DNA of 64,000 nucleotides from an uncultured Clostridium sp. (lineage in GTDB: Bacteria; Bacillota; Clostridia; Oscillospirales; Acutalibacteraceae). Below are positions 36,695 to 44,934 of the stretch, one piece after another. Position 1 is the first letter of the stretch. Each line of letters opens with the position of its first letter. The position numbers were made by a program, and so were the translations under genes. The stretch is from contig CABRLN010000008.1 of the NCBI GenBank assembly GCA_902471875.1, positions 1 through 64,000 on the forward strand, given 5' to 3'. Under the pieces are notes generated by a model. That model worked only from the letters and a program-made list of their open reading frames with translations. It was not told where the DNA came from and did not search any database.

Positions 36695-37849
36695 TTATTT
36701 CAAAAAGCTTATATCGGTGTCTGTCGCCAAGTTATCCAAACCGTAAATAACAAGAGCCTCGTTAAAGTCTTCTTTTTTTATAAAATCCGAAACAGAATCT
36801 TTATAATATCGTAAATCTACCATAAGAATTTCACCGTAGTTATCAGCCAAAAAGGGAACAAGGCAATGTGAATAAGAATCTTTAATAACCAACAGCTTTT
36901 TATCCTGCGGTGCATTGCTGTTTTTAATTCTTGTTAGTGCATGGTTACCATCTAAATAAACAGGATATTTATCATCTTCTGTAAGATGATTTTTAAAAAA
37001 CAGACTGTTGCTTGTGGTTGTATTAAAGCCTTCTGTAATTTCTACCGTTACATCACCCAGTCTTGTGCTTTCCCAAACCTCAATATTTTCACTAGAATTT
37101 AACCACAAAGCACTTGTTGAATATGTAGTACCCTTAAACTTGTCATATATTTCTATGTAATACTCACCTTGTGATGTAGCCTGTACACCCTTATGTCTGC
37201 AATATTCATTATAGGCAAGAAATGCACCCTCCGATGTCCAATGGTGGTCAGTTTTGTAATACAACTGTTTATTCTGTGCAGCTGATTGCTTAAAGCTTTC
37301 TCTAAGGTCAATAAAGTCCATACCGCCCTTGTTGCTGTTAATTACATCAAACAGTTCATCATCATGGTAATTATTATGCAGTAATGGCAGCTTGTTGCTC
37401 ATTATGTAGCCTGTGCTTGGCACAACCATTAAGGTGGTGTTGATATTGTTATTTGCTACAAAATCAGCAAAAATTTTTATATTCCTTTCAACATTATTTT
37501 CTTTTTCAACCGGGTCATTAATCAAATAATTGTCTTTTCCCTGATAAACACCATTTGAGCCATTTCTTAAGCAGGCAAGGTTGTAATATGCATTTGCACC
37601 TACATAAAAATCTCTAAAAGGAATATGATCGGTAATATAGCTTTCTGTATCGTCAGTAAACTTACCATTTATTAAAGCTTCAAATGAAAATTGAGGCGTT
37701 TCTGCCAAATATCTTTTTTCATTTGACGAATATGCTTTTTTAGGCAGCACAACAAATAAAATTGCCATACCAAAAAGAAAAGCCAGAAAAACAAATGTTA
37801 CTATATACTGTGTAAAATGCTTTTTGTTCTGTGGTTTTGTTGTTTTCAT
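36695..37849 (-). CDS. DHHW-family SGNH-like surface acylation protein
   Basis: Protein of 384 residues with one N-terminal membrane anchor (about 14-34) and an extracytoplasmic AlgX/AlgJ-like SGNH hydrolase-fold domain. The name motif DHHW is at 201-204 (YYKTDHHWTSEGA) and a second conserved segment is VIKDSYSHCLVPFL near residue 325, where the Ser of the SGNH site lies. Such proteins work with MBOAT partners to move acetyl groups onto exported glycans. The gene follows the MBOAT gene after 26 bases, so they form a pair. Target polymer unknown. Confidence 0.88.
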   Translation of the reverse strand: MKTTKPQNKKHFTQYIVTFVFLAFLFGMAILFVVLPKKAYSSNEKRYLAETPQFSFEALINGKFTDDTESYITDHIPFRDFYVGANAYYNLACLRNGSNGVYQGKDNYLINDPVEKENNVERNIKIFADFVANNNINTTLMVVPSTGYIMSNKLPLLHNNYHDDELFDVINSNKGGMDFIDLRESFKQSAAQNKQLYYKTDHHWTSEGAFLAYNEYCRHKGVQATSQGEYYIEIYDKFKGTTYSTSALWLNSSENIEVWESTRLGDVTVEITEGFNTTTSNSLFFKNHLTEDDKYPVYLDGNHALTRIKNSNAPQDKKLLVIKDSYSHCLVPFLADNYGEILMVDLRYYKDSVSDFIKKEDFNEALVIYGLDNLATDTDISFLK

Positions 37850-37875
37850 TACACTTCTGCACCTTCCTTCTTAAA

Positions 37876-39273
37876 TTAAAATCTGAAATATAGAAAAGGA
37901 TTATAAGAATTACTTACCAATGAAGCTGTACAAATAAACAAGCCTAAAGCTGTAATAGCTGTTTCAGGAATCCAGCACCAGTTATAATATTTTATTTTAT
38001 TATAAATATTCATCGCCAAAGGTGTTGATGCCACAGCTGCCACAATAAGCAACGGTAAAAATTGCATTATGGTTACCATAGCACTGTGGTTTAATATGCC
38101 ATTTGACACATTAAACATGCTTATTATAAAACTGCCAAGTTCGCCCATATCTTCAAAATAGAACAGCGCCCAGCCAAACACAATAAGTATTAACGAGTAA
38201 ATGTGCTTTACAGCTGACGGACATTTTTCAAGAGCCTTATTAAGAACAAACTTTTCTAACAGTAATATAACGCCAAAGTACAACCCCCACAAAATGAAAT
38301 TGTAGCTTGCACCGTGCCATAAGCCTGTCAAACCCCAAACCACCATAATATTTATTATATTTCGTTTTAAGCCTTTACGGTTACCTCCCAAAGGTATATA
38401 AACATAATCTCTAAACCATGTACCTAACGAAATATGCCATCTTCGCCAAAATTCAGTAATTGATTTTGAAATGTATGGGTAATTAAAGTTCTTTAGAAAT
38501 TCAAAGCCAAACATATTACCCAAACCGCACGCCATATCGGAATAACCACTAAAATCAAAATATATCTGAAAGCTATAAGCTATAATTGCTATCCAATTGC
38601 CAAGCACGCCATTGTCTGCCATTTCTGGCCTTAGTGTATCCCACAGCAAGCCCATAGGATTTGCTATAAGCACCTTTTTGCCCAAACCAACCATAAAGCG
38701 CTTTACCCCAAGCGTAAACTGGTCAAGAGTTTCACGACGGTTGTCAAGCTGGTATGCAACATCTTTGTATCTTACAATAGGACCTGCAATTAACTGCGGA
38801 AACAGCGAAACATATGTACCAAAAGTGAATATATTTTTCTGTACAGGTGCGTCACCTCTGTAAACATCTATTGAATAAGACATAGTTTGGAAGGTGTAGA
38901 ATGAAATTCCTATAGGAAGCGGTATTGTGAAATCAGGTATATTAAGGAAAGGCAGAACATTAAGAGTATCCGCCAGCATACCGGAATATTTAAAGAAGCA
39001 TAATAAGCCCAAATTAATTATTGCTGACGATGCTACAAGCATTTTAGCCTTTTTCTTATTTGTTTCTCTATATTTTCCTATGAAATATCCGTGAAAATAA
39101 TCCACAAAAGTTGAAAACAGCATAAGCAGTACAAGCACGGGCTCTCCCCAACCATAAAATATTAAGTTTGCCACTAACAACATTACATTTCTGAATTTTC
39201 TGGGTGTAATGTAGTAAATTAACATTACCGCAGGCAAATACAAAAACATAAACAGCAGGCTTGAAAATACCAT
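37876..39273 (-). CDS. MBOAT-family O-acyltransferase (AlgI/DltB/PatA-like)
   Basis: Membrane-bound O-acyltransferase of 465 residues with about eleven helices. Family signature seen: FWRRWHISLGTWFRDYVYIPLGG and the catalytic His segment LTGLWHGASYNFILWG. It likely passes acetyl groups across the membrane to the DHHW protein encoded next. GGAGG lies eight bases before the ATG at 39273; the longer in-frame start at 39297 is upstream of that site and rejected. A long structured hairpin sits between it and the lipoprotein genes upstream. Confidence 0.93.
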   Translation of the reverse strand: MVFSSLLFMFLYLPAVMLIYYITPRKFRNVMLLVANLIFYGWGEPVLVLLMLFSTFVDYFHGYFIGKYRETNKKKAKMLVASSAIINLGLLCFFKYSGMLADTLNVLPFLNIPDFTIPLPIGISFYTFQTMSYSIDVYRGDAPVQKNIFTFGTYVSLFPQLIAGPIVRYKDVAYQLDNRRETLDQFTLGVKRFMVGLGKKVLIANPMGLLWDTLRPEMADNGVLGNWIAIIAYSFQIYFDFSGYSDMACGLGNMFGFEFLKNFNYPYISKSITEFWRRWHISLGTWFRDYVYIPLGGNRKGLKRNIINIMVVWGLTGLWHGASYNFILWGLYFGVILLLEKFVLNKALEKCPSAVKHIYSLILIVFGWALFYFEDMGELGSFIISMFNVSNGILNHSAMVTIMQFLPLLIVAAVASTPLAMNIYNKIKYYNWCWIPETAITALGLFICTASLVSNSYNPFLYFRF

Positions 39274-39304
39274 TTTATTATCCTCCATAAAAAGCAATAC
39301 AACT

Positions 39305-39425
39305 TAAAAAAGGGATATATTTTCGCCAGATTTTTATATGTACATTAATTTTCGGCAAGCTATAGTCAAACAGCCTTCTCCGTTATTTTTGTTCATACAA
39401 AATCTGCTTGAAAATCGTATCCCTT
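39305..39425 (-). other. Long imperfect rod-like hairpin ending in a T-tract
   Basis: On the minus strand AAGGGATA (39418-39425) pairs with TATCCCTT (39310-39317), and pairing resumes inward: GCAGATTTT..GTATG with CATAT..AAAATCTGGC, then CGG with CCG, then AAGGCT with AGCTT. Nearly the whole 116 bases fold back on themselves and TTTTTT follows. It could be a large terminator, a processed small RNA or a degenerate palindromic repeat element. Folded by eye. Confidence 0.5.
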
Positions 39426-39451
39426 ATCTTGTTAAGTGTCACCACTGCCTT

Positions 39452-39946
39452 TTAAAAATATGAATTGTATATTTCGTCCATTTTTTCTGCCTGTGCAGAT
39501 ATAAAAAGTCTTATGTAAATTCCGTCTTTAACCACCTTACAGGCTTTAACTATCTTGTATTCCTCAGGCAAATATTCATCGCATTCTTTTAAAACATTAT
39601 CATAATGCTTTTGCAAACTATCGCGAATTGTGTTAGCCTCGCCCTCATCTATTGCTTCAAATACAGCAACCTCATCTTTTGAAAACGAATCTCCGGCAAC
39701 GATAGCTGAAAAGTAAGCGACATCATCTTCTTTAATACCATAATAAGTAAAAAGCTGTTCTTTAGAAATTGCTTTCATTTCCGGCAGGTCGCATTTACTT
39801 TTAATTTCGTCAACTATTTTTTCAGGCTTTGACACAAAAGAGGAATCTTTTGAACTGCCTGACGACGCACTGCAAGCACAGCAAGTTATTATCATAACTA
39901 TACATAAAATAAACGGAAAAAGTCTTGTGCAAAATTTTTGTGCCAT
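39452..39946 (-). CDS. DUF4358-type lipoprotein
   Basis: Putative lipoprotein of 164 residues. The signal peptide ends in a lipobox-like CCACS (Cys at about 23-25). The mature domain, with KEQLFTYYGIKEDDVAYFSAIV and VAVFEAIDEGEANTIRDSLQKHYD, matches the DUF4358 pattern of small lipoproteins that occur with MBOAT/DHHW genes in Clostridia. Sister of the next gene upstream, with the same YYGI and D-rich core, so the pair is an old duplication. Function unknown, probably an accessory part of the acylation system. Confidence 0.82.
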   Translation of the reverse strand: MAQKFCTRLFPFILCIVMIITCCACSASSGSSKDSSFVSKPEKIVDEIKSKCDLPEMKAISKEQLFTYYGIKEDDVAYFSAIVAGDSFSKDEVAVFEAIDEGEANTIRDSLQKHYDNVLKECDEYLPEEYKIVKACKVVKDGIYIRLFISAQAEKMDEIYNSYF

Positions 39947-39960
39947 TTATGCTCACCTTA

Positions 39961-40425
39961 TCAGCCGTTTAGTGCTTTTGTATAAATTTCTTCCATAGCT
40001 GCTGCATCCGAAGAAACTATCATACTTACAAAATTACCATTTGTCTTTACAGAGCAATTGTTAATAACCTGTAAATCTTCAGCACTATAGCTTGCACCCT
40101 GCTGTTTTTTAGAGTTATAACGATTTTGCAGAGCTTCAGAAACCTTTTGTGCGGCGTCAGCGTCAACAGCTTCTACAAGTACAACCTCGTCAACACCGCT
40201 TTTGCTGTACTCGGCAGCAAAGCTTTTAACATCATCCTGAGAAATGCCATAATATTTATTTAAATCTTCTACTGTGGTTATGTCCACCATTTCGTTAGGG
40301 TAGCTTGAGTCTATGCTTGCAACAACAGCGGCCAAATCTACATTTGCTGATTCAGAACTGCCGCAGCCTGACATGGCAGTTGCCATAATTAAACCTGTCA
40401 TAATAAGTACTGCTAATTTTTTCAT
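39961..40425 (-). CDS. DUF4358-type lipoprotein
   Basis: Putative lipoprotein of 154 residues with lipobox MSGC (Cys at about 21). The core TTVEDLNKYYGISQDDVKSFAAEYSKSGVDEVVLVEAVDADAAQKVSEALQNRY parallels the downstream paralogue over its full length. Fourteen bases separate the two genes. GGAGG precedes the ATG. First gene of the envelope acylation operon (two lipoproteins, MBOAT, DHHW). Function unknown. Confidence 0.85.
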   Translation of the reverse strand: MKKLAVLIMTGLIMATAMSGCGSSESANVDLAAVVASIDSSYPNEMVDITTVEDLNKYYGISQDDVKSFAAEYSKSGVDEVVLVEAVDADAAQKVSEALQNRYNSKKQQGASYSAEDLQVINNCSVKTNGNFVSMIVSSDAAAMEEIYTKALNG

Positions 40426-40463
40426 TTAATATTCCTCCAGATAATACATTGCATTAATTTCAT

Positions 40464-40488
40464 AAAACAGCAAAAAATATGCTGTTTT
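40464..40488 (-). terminator. Weak terminator between the M23 gene and the lipoprotein operon
   Basis: AAAACAGC pairs with GCTGTTTT around a nine-base loop on the minus strand; only a short T-run follows. It may partly end M23 transcription. Confidence 0.45.
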
Positions 40489-40596
40489 GGTCAGCACTGT
40501 ATAAAAATATTTGTACCATATTATTTTAATAAAATACCAAAGATATGTCAATGAATTAACATTAAATTAAGTATTGCCTGCTTTCTAATGTTTTTC

Positions 40597-41655
40597 TTAT
40601 TCCTTTGACGTTTTTTGTTGTTTTTTACCAGTAGAATCTTCTATTTGTGAAAACTTATATTTATTATAAAACTCTTTTGTTTCATTTACCCTATAAACTG
40701 TACTTTTATGCTTTTCTAACAGCTGTGTTATGGCGTACATATCTACCCATATTTCATTGTCACATTCTTTTTGGCTTTCGTCAAAAATCAACTCCATGCC
40801 CAAATGCAAATGGCTTGTGTCAATATTGTTTGTATTTTCTGTTGTGCTGTAACCGGTACGCCCAACATATCCTATAACCTCGCCTGCGTTTACTGTTGCT
40901 CCCTCTTTAATATTAGGATTAAAGGGCCTGTTCTGCCTTAAATGTGCATAGTAATAGTACCGCTTTTTGTCAAGGCTTCTTATACCTATTCGCCATCCGC
41001 CGTATTGGTTCCAACCCATAATTTCTACTGTACCTGTCTCTATAGCTATTACAGGCGTTCCTGTTGCTGCCATAAGGTCATGCCCCAAATGCCTGCGTTG
41101 ATAACCATAGCTTCGACCTGTTCCAAAGTCATCGTAATGTGAAAAAGGGAAGGTTTTTGCTATTGGTGAAAACACGCATAAACCATAGTCCTTAACGGTT
41201 GATATTTTACCATTTTCGTCCTCTGTTTCTGTATTATACCAGCCTGTAAAGCCTTCCAGAACAGCACTGTAAACCTGATGGTAATAGCTGTAATACTGCA
41301 TTTTTTTAGTCAAATCTTCAATTTTTTCGTCATTTTGCAGTTTTTCAACTATTTCTGTCATATCCTTTTCTTTATAGCTTTTAAAATCGCCACCATACTT
41401 TGCACCTAAATATGATAAAACATCAATCCAGTTTATTTTTACCTTAGCATCAGACTTGTTGGACTCTATATCATATTCCAGTGCTTTTTCAAGAGCATTA
41501 TAGCAAACATTAAATTCAGCGTATTTTATAAATGAGCTCTTGCTGCTTTCTGAAACTCCCGTAAGTACTAAAAACAAGCCCAGCATTAAAACTACTATCA
41601 GAACAGAACTAATAATCCTTTTTATATTTATCACCTGCCAAAAAATTTTCACCAA
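40597..41655 (-). CDS. M23-family peptidoglycan metallopeptidase
   Basis: Membrane-tethered or secreted protein of about 350 residues. One N-terminal helix (about 15-32), an unrecognised region to about 150, and a C-terminal LytM/M23 domain: RRHLGHDLMAATGTPVIA gives the first His and Asp zinc ligands and SHLHLGME gives the His-x-His. Such enzymes cleave peptide cross-links; forms of this length with an N-terminal helix occur in sporulating Clostridia. The start is uncertain: the frame opens with TTG at 41655 without a ribosome site, and a GTG at 41634 is an alternative. Confidence 0.88.
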   Translation of the reverse strand: MVKIFWQVINIKRIISSVLIVVLMLGLFLVLTGVSESSKSSFIKYAEFNVCYNALEKALEYDIESNKSDAKVKINWIDVLSYLGAKYGGDFKSYKEKDMTEIVEKLQNDEKIEDLTKKMQYYSYYHQVYSAVLEGFTGWYNTETEDENGKISTVKDYGLCVFSPIAKTFPFSHYDDFGTGRSYGYQRRHLGHDLMAATGTPVIAIETGTVEIMGWNQYGGWRIGIRSLDKKRYYYYAHLRQNRPFNPNIKEGATVNAGEVIGYVGRTGYSTTENTNNIDTSHLHLGMELIFDESQKECDNEIWVDMYAITQLLEKHKSTVYRVNETKEFYNKYKFSQIEDSTGKKQQKTSKE

Positions 41656-41751
41656 TAAAATATATGGTCAAATTTTATATATTATGTTGCTATTGAATGA
41701 ACCTTTAAAAAGTCTTATAATAGTGTTAATATTTTTAAATTTGGTGATTAA

Positions 41752-42576
41752 ATGAATAAATCTATAAAAACAATATGTCCTATTTGCGGTACTATACTTA
41801 GTGCTTCAGAAAAATCTTATACCTGTAAAAAACACCACAGCTTTGACATTGCAAAACAGGGCTATGTTAATTTGTTGCCTGTACAAAACAAAAAGTCACT
41901 CCACCCTGGTGACACAAAAGAAATGCTAAAAGCAAGGCGTGATTTTTTAAGCAGCGGCATATATAATCCTATTTGCAGCGCTGTTACAAACAAGGCATGC
42001 CTACTGTTAAATGGTATAAACACACCGCAAATTGTTGACATTGGCTGCGGTGAGGGATATTACACAACAGCTATAAAAAACACCCTTGACAATTGTATTT
42101 GTATGGGCATTGATATTTCAAAGGACGCAGTAAAAATGGCTTGCAGCCGCAGTAAAGAAATTATGTGGGCTGTAGCCACTGCCGGCTGTCTGCCTGTTGC
42201 AAACAACAGTACTAACCTTATTACAGCAATGTTTTCTCTCATTTCAGAAAGCGAATACAGCAGAATATTAAAAAAGGGTGGTTATGTAATTGAGGTTATT
42301 GCAGGCAACAATCACTTAATTGAACTGAAGCATATAATATACGACCAAGTTTACAAGCAAAATAAAATGCCTGCAACTATTAACAGTAATTTCACTGAGG
42401 TTAGCCGTGAAGAAAATCAGTTTAGTTTTACACTGGATAATTCACAGCTTAAAAACTTGCTTATGATGACCCCACACTTTTGGCGAATAAAAAAAGAAAA
42501 CCGCCAAAAGCTTGAGCAAACCTCACAGCTTACCTTAACTGCTCATTACTGGATTAGAGTATTAAAAAGGATATAA
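41752..42576 (+). CDS. rlmA: RlmA-like rRNA (guanine-N1) methyltransferase
   Basis: SAM-dependent methyltransferase of 274 residues. The N-terminal zinc site (CPICG at about 9-13, then CKKHHSFD) and KQGYVNLLP are hallmarks of the RlmA family, which methylates N1 of a guanine in 23S rRNA helix 35. The SAM motif VDIGCGEGYYT is near residue 98. In Gram-positives this family (RlmAII) affects macrolide response. GGTGA precedes the ATG. Followed by the HD gene after 37 bases on the same strand. Exact target base cannot be read from sequence. Confidence 0.88.
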   Translation: MNKSIKTICPICGTILSASEKSYTCKKHHSFDIAKQGYVNLLPVQNKKSLHPGDTKEMLKARRDFLSSGIYNPICSAVTNKACLLLNGINTPQIVDIGCGEGYYTTAIKNTLDNCICMGIDISKDAVKMACSRSKEIMWAVATAGCLPVANNSTNLITAMFSLISESEYSRILKKGGYVIEVIAGNNHLIELKHIIYDQVYKQNKMPATINSNFTEVSREENQFSFTLDNSQLKNLLMMTPHFWRIKKENRQKLEQTSQLTLTAHYWIRVLKRI

Positions 42577-42613
42577 TCTCTAATTTTTTAATATTACAAA
42601 GGAGGAAAATAAA

Positions 42614-43105
42614 ATGACAGATGTTGCAGATGTTATTTCTAAAATGATTAACTATTACAGCGGTGACCCCCGCAGAGTAAATCATTTTTTAAAGGTGTTC
42701 AGCTTTTGCAAGGCTATTGGCAAGGGTGAACAGCTAGATATGAAAACTCAGTATATTTTAGAGATAAGTGCTGTTGTTCACGATATTGGAATTAAAATAA
42801 GTGAACAAAAATACAACAGCAGTGCAGGTAAATATCAAGAACAGGAAGGACCCGCTCAAGCAAAAATACTTTTAAAAAGCATAAATCTTGAGGATGATAT
42901 TATAAACCGAGTTTGCTTTTTAGTTGGACACCACCATACATACAGCAACATTGACGGCATAGATTATCAAATTCTTATTGAGGCTGATTTTCTGGTAAAC
43001 GCTTACGAAGATAATCTAACCAAAGACGCCGTGAAAAATATTAAAAATAAAATCTTTAAAACTAAAACAGGAATATATATTTTAGAACAGCTTTACGGTG
43101 TGTAA
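42614..43105 (+). CDS. HD-domain phosphohydrolase
   Basis: Soluble protein of 163 residues with an HD hydrolase domain: His in RRVNHFLKVF, the HD pair in AVVHDIGIK, two further His in VGHHHTYSN and Asp in EADFLVNA. Metal ligands are complete, so it is probably active on a nucleotide or phosphomonoester of unknown identity. Strong AAAGGAGG site. Likely co-transcribed with rlmA. Confidence 0.88.
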   Translation: MTDVADVISKMINYYSGDPRRVNHFLKVFSFCKAIGKGEQLDMKTQYILEISAVVHDIGIKISEQKYNSSAGKYQEQEGPAQAKILLKSINLEDDIINRVCFLVGHHHTYSNIDGIDYQILIEADFLVNAYEDNLTKDAVKNIKNKIFKTKTGIYILEQLYGV

Positions 43106-43119
43106 AAGACCGGGTATTT

Positions 43120-44502
43120 TCAGAAAAAAATTCCTTTTATAGCCAGCGAAAGCAAAGATGTAATCAATAAAGGCGCTAATATCCACAGCGCCTTTATTTT
43201 TATTTCTGCTACCTTAATAAGCCTTAGCAGTGACAACCCTGTATTAAAAATAGCGCCAATATACATTACAATTATCAGTCCCATTAAGCCGTATTTAGGT
43301 ATTAAAAACATAACAAGAACAACCCTTATAAAAGAGTCCATTATATTATAGGTTAGGTAGTGCAGTTGTTCATTAAGACCTTTTAGCATACTGTCAACAA
43401 CATTATCAAGATAAATTACAGGCACAAGGGCCGCAAACATACATAAGTATCTTCCTACTGCTTCGTTATTATAAATAAGTATTCCCAGCTCCTTGCCAAA
43501 AAAGAAAAATATAACTGCAACAGGTATTGAAAACATAAAAACTATTCTTATAACATTTGTAGATATGTTTTGTATTTGCTTTTTGTCAGTTTTTGCATAC
43601 ACCTCGCTAAGTTCCGGAATTATTATGGACGCAAATGAAAATATAACTACTGACGGAAAAGCAAGCAAGGGCATAACCATACCTGTTATCATGCCATAGT
43701 CCTGCAAGGATTTACTTTCGCTGTGTCCGTATTTTCGCAAACCGCTTGGAATTGTTGCATTTTCTATTATACTAAGTCCGCTGCGCAGACAGGCGCTTAA
43801 GGTAACCGGCAGTGCTACAAATGCAAGATGTTTCTTAAGTGCAAAGCCCTTGCCCTTGCACTTTATTTTTCTTACATCAAGTTTGTACAATACAAAAGAA
43901 TACACAGCTGTAACTATTTCTGAAACAGTTGTTCCTATAGCAACGGCACAACAGGCATATGCTGTACCTAAAGGTGCCATTGTTCCTACCAACAATGCAA
44001 ATACACCCATTTCTGTCAACTGCTCCAATAATTGCTCGCCTGCTGTTTTTACAGCCTGACGCATTGCAAAAAAATAACCTCTTATACAGGCAGACACAGC
44101 AATAAAAGGCAAACTTGGGGACAACACTCTTATAGATATTTCTGCACCCTTTTGTTTTAGTATATTTTCTGCCCAAAAATCACTGCCAAAATACAGCACA
44201 CAACCGATAATTACGCTAACTAAAATTGCTACCGCCATACATTTATGTACAATATTTTTTATCATACAATTGTTTCCCAACGCAATTGCCTCGGTAACCA
44301 AACGGGTAACCAACAGTATAATTCCTGAAGTAACCGCCGTAACCGCAAAAAAGTAAACAGTCAAAATAAGCTGGTAAAGACCAATTGCTTCTGCACCAAT
44401 GCTATTGCTCATATATACCCTGAATACCATACCAAGGGTTTGTGTAATAATTGCTGTGGCTGTTAAAAATACTCCGTTTATTAAAAATCTTTTTACCTGC
44501 AT
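43120..44502 (-). CDS. SpoVB/MurJ-like lipid flippase (MVF superfamily)
   Basis: Polytopic protein of 460 residues with about 14 helices, of the polysaccharide biosynthesis/stage V sporulation B group in the MATE-MVF superfamily. The opening (INGVFLTATAIITQTLGMVFRVYMSNSIGAEAIGLYQL-type pattern) and LRSGLSIIENATIPSGLRKYG are typical of SpoVB. It would flip lipid-linked precursors for spore cortex or cell wall. Converges on the HD gene with 14 bases between stops. Which of several paralogues it is cannot be decided. Confidence 0.85.
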   Translation of the reverse strand: MQVKRFLINGVFLTATAIITQTLGMVFRVYMSNSIGAEAIGLYQLILTVYFFAVTAVTSGIILLVTRLVTEAIALGNNCMIKNIVHKCMAVAILVSVIIGCVLYFGSDFWAENILKQKGAEISIRVLSPSLPFIAVSACIRGYFFAMRQAVKTAGEQLLEQLTEMGVFALLVGTMAPLGTAYACCAVAIGTTVSEIVTAVYSFVLYKLDVRKIKCKGKGFALKKHLAFVALPVTLSACLRSGLSIIENATIPSGLRKYGHSESKSLQDYGMITGMVMPLLAFPSVVIFSFASIIIPELSEVYAKTDKKQIQNISTNVIRIVFMFSIPVAVIFFFFGKELGILIYNNEAVGRYLCMFAALVPVIYLDNVVDSMLKGLNEQLHYLTYNIMDSFIRVVLVMFLIPKYGLMGLIIVMYIGAIFNTGLSLLRLIKVAEIKIKALWILAPLLITSLLSLAIKGIFF

Positions 44503-44934
44503 TTACATCCACCTTTCGCCTATAAATAAATATGCAAAAGGATGTACAATAATTATTACACATTACAATAAAGCATAAAAGAAAGTAAAATTTTTATAAA
44601 ATTACAGTCAGTAATTATTTAAATTAAAATGCTATTATTGTTTTTCGATAACAAAGAAATTTTTGGCTAAAAACCCCCTTAAAATTTAACCCTTTTTTCA
44701 TTTTTTAACACTTTCCTTTTAAATTTTGCTGTGCTATAATGTAGGATAGATTTGAAATGAAAGAATATTTTTTATTGCATTTTAGACAATTTATTTTATA
44801 GCTTTTTGTAAATCAATTCTAAACAATAATAACAAGCTTACAAAATTTTTTGTCAATTTATTTTCTATTCAAAAGCAAAATTTCTTAAAAAATTGGATTG
44901 TTTTTAAGCACGGTAAATATTAAGGGGATTTATT
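44503..44934. other. Divergent intergenic region with long leader
   Basis: About 430 bases between divergent genes. It holds the extended -10 promoter at 44732-44740 and a leader of about 190 bases before the activase gene. The leader is AT-rich and no known riboswitch pattern was seen. Confidence 0.5.
44732..44740 (+). promoter_or_regulatory. Extended -10 promoter of the activase/dehydratase operon
   Basis: TGCTATAAT gives a TGn-extended, perfect TATAAT. No good -35 is present at 17 bases, which is common for extended -10 promoters. Transcript start near 44747. Confidence 0.5.
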
